A stretch of 10,001 nucleotides of DNA from positions 1 to 10,001 of the forward strand of contig PFTO01000012.1 in NCBI GenBank assembly GCA_002789615.1. Direction: 5' to 3'. The notes under the pieces are model-generated. The model was given only the letters and a program-made list of their open reading frames with translations. It was not told where the DNA came from and did not search any database. Shown piece after piece: positions 7,378 through 10,001 of this stretch. Within the stretch, counting starts at the first letter, position 1, and each line of letters begins with the position of its first letter. Source of the DNA: Acidobacteria bacterium CG_4_9_14_3_um_filter_49_7 (lineage in GTDB: Bacteria; Acidobacteriota; Holophagae; Thermotomaculales; Thermotomaculaceae). Both the position numbers and the translations under genes were made by a program.

Positions 7378-7914
7378 ATGTTAGAAGAAATTGTATTTGC
7401 GGGATTCGGCGGTCAGGGCGTTCTATCCATGGGCCAGATCATCGCTTACTCCGGCATGATTGAAAACCGTGAGGTGTGCTGGATGCCATCCTATGGCCCG
7501 GAAATGCGTGGCGGAACTGCCAATTGCATTGTATCTTTGTCCGATGAACCGATTTCATCCCCGATTCTGGCTCTTTTTGATACGGTAGTGGCGTTGAATC
7601 AGCCTTCCTTTGAAAAATTTGAGCCGGAAGTGAAGTCCGGGGGTGTTTTGATTTATGATGCAACAAACATCAAGATTAAGTCAAGTCGTACTGACATCGA
7701 AGTGCTGGCAATCCCAGGGAGTGAAAAGGCAAATGAACTGGGTAACCCCCGGATGATGGGGATGATTTTGCTGGGTGCCTACCTTGCAAAAAAACCTGTT
7801 CTTAAAACAGAAAGCATTCTGGCGGCACTGAAAAAGGTATTGCCTGAACGATATCATCACATGATTCCATTGAACCAGAAGGCACTGGAAACCGGCGCAT
7901 CTTTTGTTAATTAA
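7378..7914 (+). CDS. korC: 2-oxoacid:ferredoxin oxidoreductase, gamma subunit
   Basis: A 178-residue gamma subunit. It shows the family start EIVFAGFGGQGVLSMGQIIA (GxGGQG at 9-14, a nucleotide- or CoA-binding-type loop) and the conserved MPSYGPEMRGGTANC at 36-50, where the domain contacts CoA in structurally studied relatives. It completes the enzyme with the upstream alpha, beta and ferredoxin subunits. The ATG is three bases after the beta stop, with GGAGAGTGAG as ribosome site, so translation is tightly coupled. A strong hairpin terminator begins 12 bases after its TAA, making this the last gene of the operon. Confidence 0.93.
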   Translation: MLEEIVFAGFGGQGVLSMGQIIAYSGMIENREVCWMPSYGPEMRGGTANCIVSLSDEPISSPILALFDTVVALNQPSFEKFEPEVKSGGVLIYDATNIKIKSSRTDIEVLAIPGSEKANELGNPRMMGMILLGAYLAKKPVLKTESILAALKKVLPERYHHMIPLNQKALETGASFVN

Positions 7915-7925
7915 CGATGAATTTG

Positions 7926-7955
7926 CCCCCTCTTTCGGGAGGGGGTGCTTCTTTT
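7926..7955 (+). terminator. Rho-independent terminator of the oxidoreductase operon
   Basis: CCCCCTC (7926-7932) pairs perfectly with GAGGGGG (7939-7945) around a six-base loop, followed by TGCTTCTTTT. The seven-pair, five-G:C stem and T-rich tail fit an intrinsic terminator, though the tail is interrupted by GC and C. The right arm also holds a GGGAGGGGG ribosome-like sequence for the next gene, so the hairpin may affect that gene's expression. Confidence 0.75.
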
Positions 7956-7959
7956 GTAT

Positions 7960-9012
7960 ATGATGAAAAAAATAGCAATTATCCTTTTTTGTGTTCTGAC
8001 AATTCCGACTGTGGCAGTAGCGGGAAATCGTCCACAGCAACTTTTGGGGAAGATGTTTCATGCTGTGGAACAGAATGTTTTTGCCACAGGCTACCGGAAC
8101 CAGAAACAGATGACGGTTTCCGGTAACGTTGCGGTCACAACTCCCCCATCCACCGTTTCACGTAAACTGCAGATGATCAACACGAATCTGAGTTTTTCAT
8201 TCGGCATGGCCGGAATTGTGCTTCCTGACGGTAGATGTAAGCTGGATTTTTCCGGAGATATGGGGGATGTCACAATGGCGAAGACAGCTCGCCGGGAAAT
8301 TCTCTATTCTACGGATTTCAATGCATATTCTGTAACGAACAAGAGTACAATGTCACATGCGTTAAATTTTCACACCTACTTTATCAGGAAATTGAACAAC
8401 ATAAGTTCGGACTTCATGACCTCCGGGAGATGGAGTTTCCAGCTTGGTCACGAGGTCGTCTACGGGGCGGATAAGTGCTACGTTGTTACAGTGGCAACTG
8501 AGTTCAAAGAAGGGACACGGCGTAAAGCCAGGGCCCGTGTGCAAAACCTTGACGACCTGATCACATTCTGGAAACGGGGCAAAATCAGCTTCACAATCCG
8601 AAAAAAAGACTTCATGCCGGTACGGATTGTATATGAAAATCCGGAAGAGAATATAAATTCTGAAATCACATTCGCTTATGACGGCAAAACTCACCTTCCC
8701 CTTCGCCTCGATGTCAGCGGAAACGCGGCTGGTGTGGCCGGTAGCGGACAAGCGTCCATCTCCTATTCACCCACCGGTGAATTCAGTAGTGTTTCCCTCC
8801 AGTTCGACAATGCGCTGGGCCAGTCTGTTTCCCTGGACCTGAACTTGGAATTTTCAGGAACCGCTGGCATGTCCATCCTTGGTTTTCTGCCACCTATGGA
8901 TGCCCAGCGTATGGCAAAGCAGAACCTCAAACTTCTCATGCTCACCAACATCGCCGGCTCCCTGCTTCGAATGCAGCAGGCCGGTATTAACATCAAGACC
9001 ATCAAATTCTGA
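7960..9012 (+). CDS. Secreted protein of unknown function
   Basis: About 350 residues that I do not recognise. It starts MMKKIAIILFCVLTIPTVAVAG, a clear signal peptide with Ala-Val-Ala cleavage and no lipobox cysteine. The mature part is rich in alternating polar and hydrophobic strands, for example GKISFTIRKKDFMPVRIVYENP and then EITFAYDGKTHLPLRLDVSG. This resembles the open beta-sheet of LolA/LppX-like lipid carriers or DUF-type outer-membrane assembly proteins, but only in general character. The C-terminal 60 residues switch to helix (QRMAKQNLKLLMLTNIAGSLLRMQQAG). Start codons are ambiguous: ATG 7960 or 7963 lacks a well-placed ribosome site, whereas TTG 7954 sits eight bases after the G run of the upstream terminator hairpin; all give the same signal peptide. 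It stands between the oxidoreductase operon and an efflux gene, and neither suggests its job. Confidence 0.75.
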   Translation: MMKKIAIILFCVLTIPTVAVAGNRPQQLLGKMFHAVEQNVFATGYRNQKQMTVSGNVAVTTPPSTVSRKLQMINTNLSFSFGMAGIVLPDGRCKLDFSGDMGDVTMAKTARREILYSTDFNAYSVTNKSTMSHALNFHTYFIRKLNNISSDFMTSGRWSFQLGHEVVYGADKCYVVTVATEFKEGTRRKARARVQNLDDLITFWKRGKISFTIRKKDFMPVRIVYENPEENINSEITFAYDGKTHLPLRLDVSGNAAGVAGSGQASISYSPTGEFSSVSLQFDNALGQSVSLDLNLEFSGTAGMSILGFLPPMDAQRMAKQNLKLLMLTNIAGSLLRMQQAGINIKTIKF

Positions 9013-9125
9013 TTTTCCCGCCTTTTAACCCGAGAAACGTGAAAGTTCTTGTGGGCGAGGGAGGGAAAGAAGCAAACCTTGGACTAAGCCAATTCCCTGA
9101 TTCTTCTTCCACTTACATATATGCG

Positions 9126-9159
9126 CACTCTCCGGTTCGCTGCAACGAACAGGAGAGTG
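9126..9159. repeat. Inverted repeat, 14-bp arms with 6-base loop
   Basis: CACTCTCCGGTTCG (9126-9139) is the reverse complement of CGAACAGGAGAGTG (9146-9159) at 13 of 14 positions, around the loop CTGCAA. No T tract follows on either strand, so it is not an intrinsic terminator. It lies about 145 bases before the predicted sigma-54 start, within the range of enhancer sites, and could equally be an RNA structure or the remnant of a repeated element. Confidence 0.7.
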
Positions 9160-9161
9160 GC

Positions 9162-9191
9162 CAGAAACTGACTGCATGCCGTCAGAAACTG
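9162..9191. promoter_or_regulatory. Palindromic operator or enhancer site with flanking direct repeats
   Basis: CTGACTGCATGCCGTCAG (9168-9185) is an 18-bp palindrome with a single mismatched pair. CAGAAACTG occurs at 9162-9170 and again at 9183-9191, exactly 21 bp (two helical turns) apart, overlapping the palindrome's ends. The palindrome's centre is about 111 bases upstream of the predicted sigma-54 start, a normal place for a dimeric enhancer-binding protein site. The binding protein is not in this window. Confidence 0.55.
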
Positions 9192-9261
9192 TTGATTCCC
9201 TGGATGCCTCTGTATGCGATAAGTGGCTGTAAAATAAGTATGTAAGATTTATTCCCTTTGC

Positions 9262-9276
9262 TGGCACAAGTCTTGC
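9262..9276 (+). promoter_or_regulatory. Sigma-54 (-24/-12) promoter of the TolC-family gene
   Basis: TGGCAC (9262-9267), five bases, then TTGC (9273-9276), followed by T. This matches the sigma-54 core consensus TGGCAC-N5-TTGC[A/T] at every specified base, with the required ten bases between the GG and GC doublets. The start would be near 9288, about 27 bases before the ATG at 9315. Transcription from such promoters needs an ATP-dependent enhancer-binding activator bound upstream. Confidence 0.85.
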
Positions 9277-9314
9277 TAATATAGAAGTGCGAATACTGAA
9301 CGGGGGTAAGCAAG

Positions 9315-10001
9315 ATGCGAACTAGAAGATGCCTGATCATAATAATTGGTTTCTGGATTGGATTGGCAGGTCCGAATGCCGTGGCACAATCAGCAGTGGC
9401 CAAAACTCCTTCCTTCTCTACACATTCCGGTTCGACGACTGTTCTCGCCGAATCCAGCAAAGACACTACTGCTATCCTTGTAGAGGAAGCTCTCCGGAAC
9501 AATCCTGGACTCAAGGCTCAAATGGACCGGGTGCGGGCCGCTGAGAAACGACCGTCGCAGGCCGACGTACTGCCCGATCCAACAGCGGATATACAATTCA
9601 TGATGCTTCCCATCAACGGCGGACTCAATGCCAGCGACGCTCTCACGAAGGGTGTGTCCATCGGTGTCACTCAGCATCTTCCGTATCCGGGAAAGCTGAA
9701 GCTGAGAAAGCAGAAGGCCGAACGTGAGGCTGATGCGGCCAGAATCCAACTGATTGCTATGGAGAGCAGTTTGAAAGGAAAAGTTGAATCAGCTTCCTAC
9801 CAGTACGCCCTGTACGTTCATCTCCTTGGTATCAACGACAAAATCCAGGATGCTTTGAAAGCTGCAGCCAAAGGTGCCTCAGCCATTTACGCATCGGGCA
9901 AAGGCAACCAGGCCGACGTGCTTATCGCCCAGACCGCACTGACAAAGTCGAAAACAGACAGAATTACCCTGGAAAATCAACTGGAAATTGCCCGTGCCCG
10001 T
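9315..10001 (+). CDS. TolC/CusC-type outer-membrane efflux protein, 5' part
   Basis: The frame is open from the ATG at 9315 to the window edge (229 codons), so the gene is partial at its 3' end; full-length relatives have roughly 400-480 residues. Residues 1-24 form a signal peptide ending Ala-Val-Ala. The mature part has TolC-family features: VEEALRNNPGLKAQ at about 56-69, LPDPTADIQF in the low 90s, and GVTQHLPYPGKLKLRKQKAE near 113-132, followed by long helices (EADAARIQL onward, then LKAAAKGASAIYASGKGNQADVL). The QHLPYPGK-type strand is typical of outer-membrane channels of CzcC/CusC-like metal-efflux pumps. Such channels pair with a membrane-fusion protein and an RND transporter, probably encoded downstream. 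The ribosome site GGGGGTAAG is four bases before the ATG and is modest. The sigma-54 promoter implies induced expression. The exported substrate is not deducible. Confidence 0.9.
   Translation, partial: MRTRRCLIIIIGFWIGLAGPNAVAQSAVAKTPSFSTHSGSTTVLAESSKDTTAILVEEALRNNPGLKAQMDRVRAAEKRPSQADVLPDPTADIQFMMLPINGGLNASDALTKGVSIGVTQHLPYPGKLKLRKQKAEREADAARIQLIAMESSLKGKVESASYQYALYVHLLGINDKIQDALKAAAKGASAIYASGKGNQADVLIAQTALTKSKTDRITLENQLEIARAR

Larger units (their letters stand above)
9013..9314. other. Regulatory intergenic region upstream of efflux gene (302 bases)
   Basis: This gene-free stretch holds a strong hairpin, an 18-bp palindrome with flanking direct repeats, and a sigma-54 promoter, each listed separately. 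I see no clear terminator for the upstream gene in its first 100 bases. Open frames on both strands here contain similar peptides only because of the inverted repeat and are not genes. Confidence 0.7.

Noticed and set aside
9025..9267. Open frames on both strands containing near-identical peptides (HSPVRCNEQES and HSPVRCSEPES).
   Set aside because: The resemblance arises because both strands read the same inverted repeat; neither frame has a ribosome site or family similarity.
1..10001. Reassignment of TGA to Trp in this organism.
   Set aside because: TGA properly ends the peroxiredoxin, HD-GYP, beta-subunit and secreted-protein genes, and Trp is written TGG throughout.

Overview
The window carries ordinary chromosomal genes from a Gram-negative bacterium with about 48-50% GC by eye. 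Signal peptides on a YceI protein and an unknown periplasmic protein, plus a TolC-type outer-membrane efflux gene, point to a two-membrane cell. A ferredoxin-linked 2-oxoacid oxidoreductase operon points to anaerobic or microaerobic carbon metabolism. A textbook sigma-54 promoter and an HD-GYP protein would suit a Deltaproteobacteria-like or similar environmental lineage, but the lineage is inference only. The code is standard bacterial: TGA ends several intact genes here. No rRNA, tRNA, CRISPR array, insertion sequence or phage gene was seen.

Left part (1-3451). A secreted YceI-family lipid-binding protein is followed by a pirin gene of normal length that is interrupted by one in-frame TGA exactly where the family has a conserved Trp. 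Convergent to these is a 539-residue protein with a helical, TPR-like N-terminus and a C-terminal HD-GYP domain, a probable cyclic-di-GMP phosphodiesterase. A 308-base spacer separates it from the next operon and holds a candidate promoter for each side.

Middle part (3452-7955). A single-cysteine Bcp-type peroxiredoxin overlaps a dodecin gene that is easy to miss, and 24 bases later comes a membrane PAP2/Aur1-type phosphatase or phosphotransferase. An extended -10 promoter then precedes a tight four-gene operon (ferredoxin, alpha, beta, gamma) for a KOR/VOR-type 2-oxoacid:ferredoxin oxidoreductase. It ends at a strong GC-rich hairpin terminator whose right arm is also the only Shine-Dalgarno-like sequence for the next gene.

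Right part (7956-10001). A secreted protein of unknown function is followed by a 302-base regulatory region. This region has a 14-bp-stem hairpin, an 18-bp near-perfect palindrome bracketed by direct repeats 21 bp apart, and a perfect -24/-12 sigma-54 promoter. Downstream is a TolC/CusC-type outer-membrane channel gene that runs off the window, probably the first gene of an RND-type efflux operon under an enhancer-binding protein. This regulatory region and the interrupted pirin are the two most interesting items.
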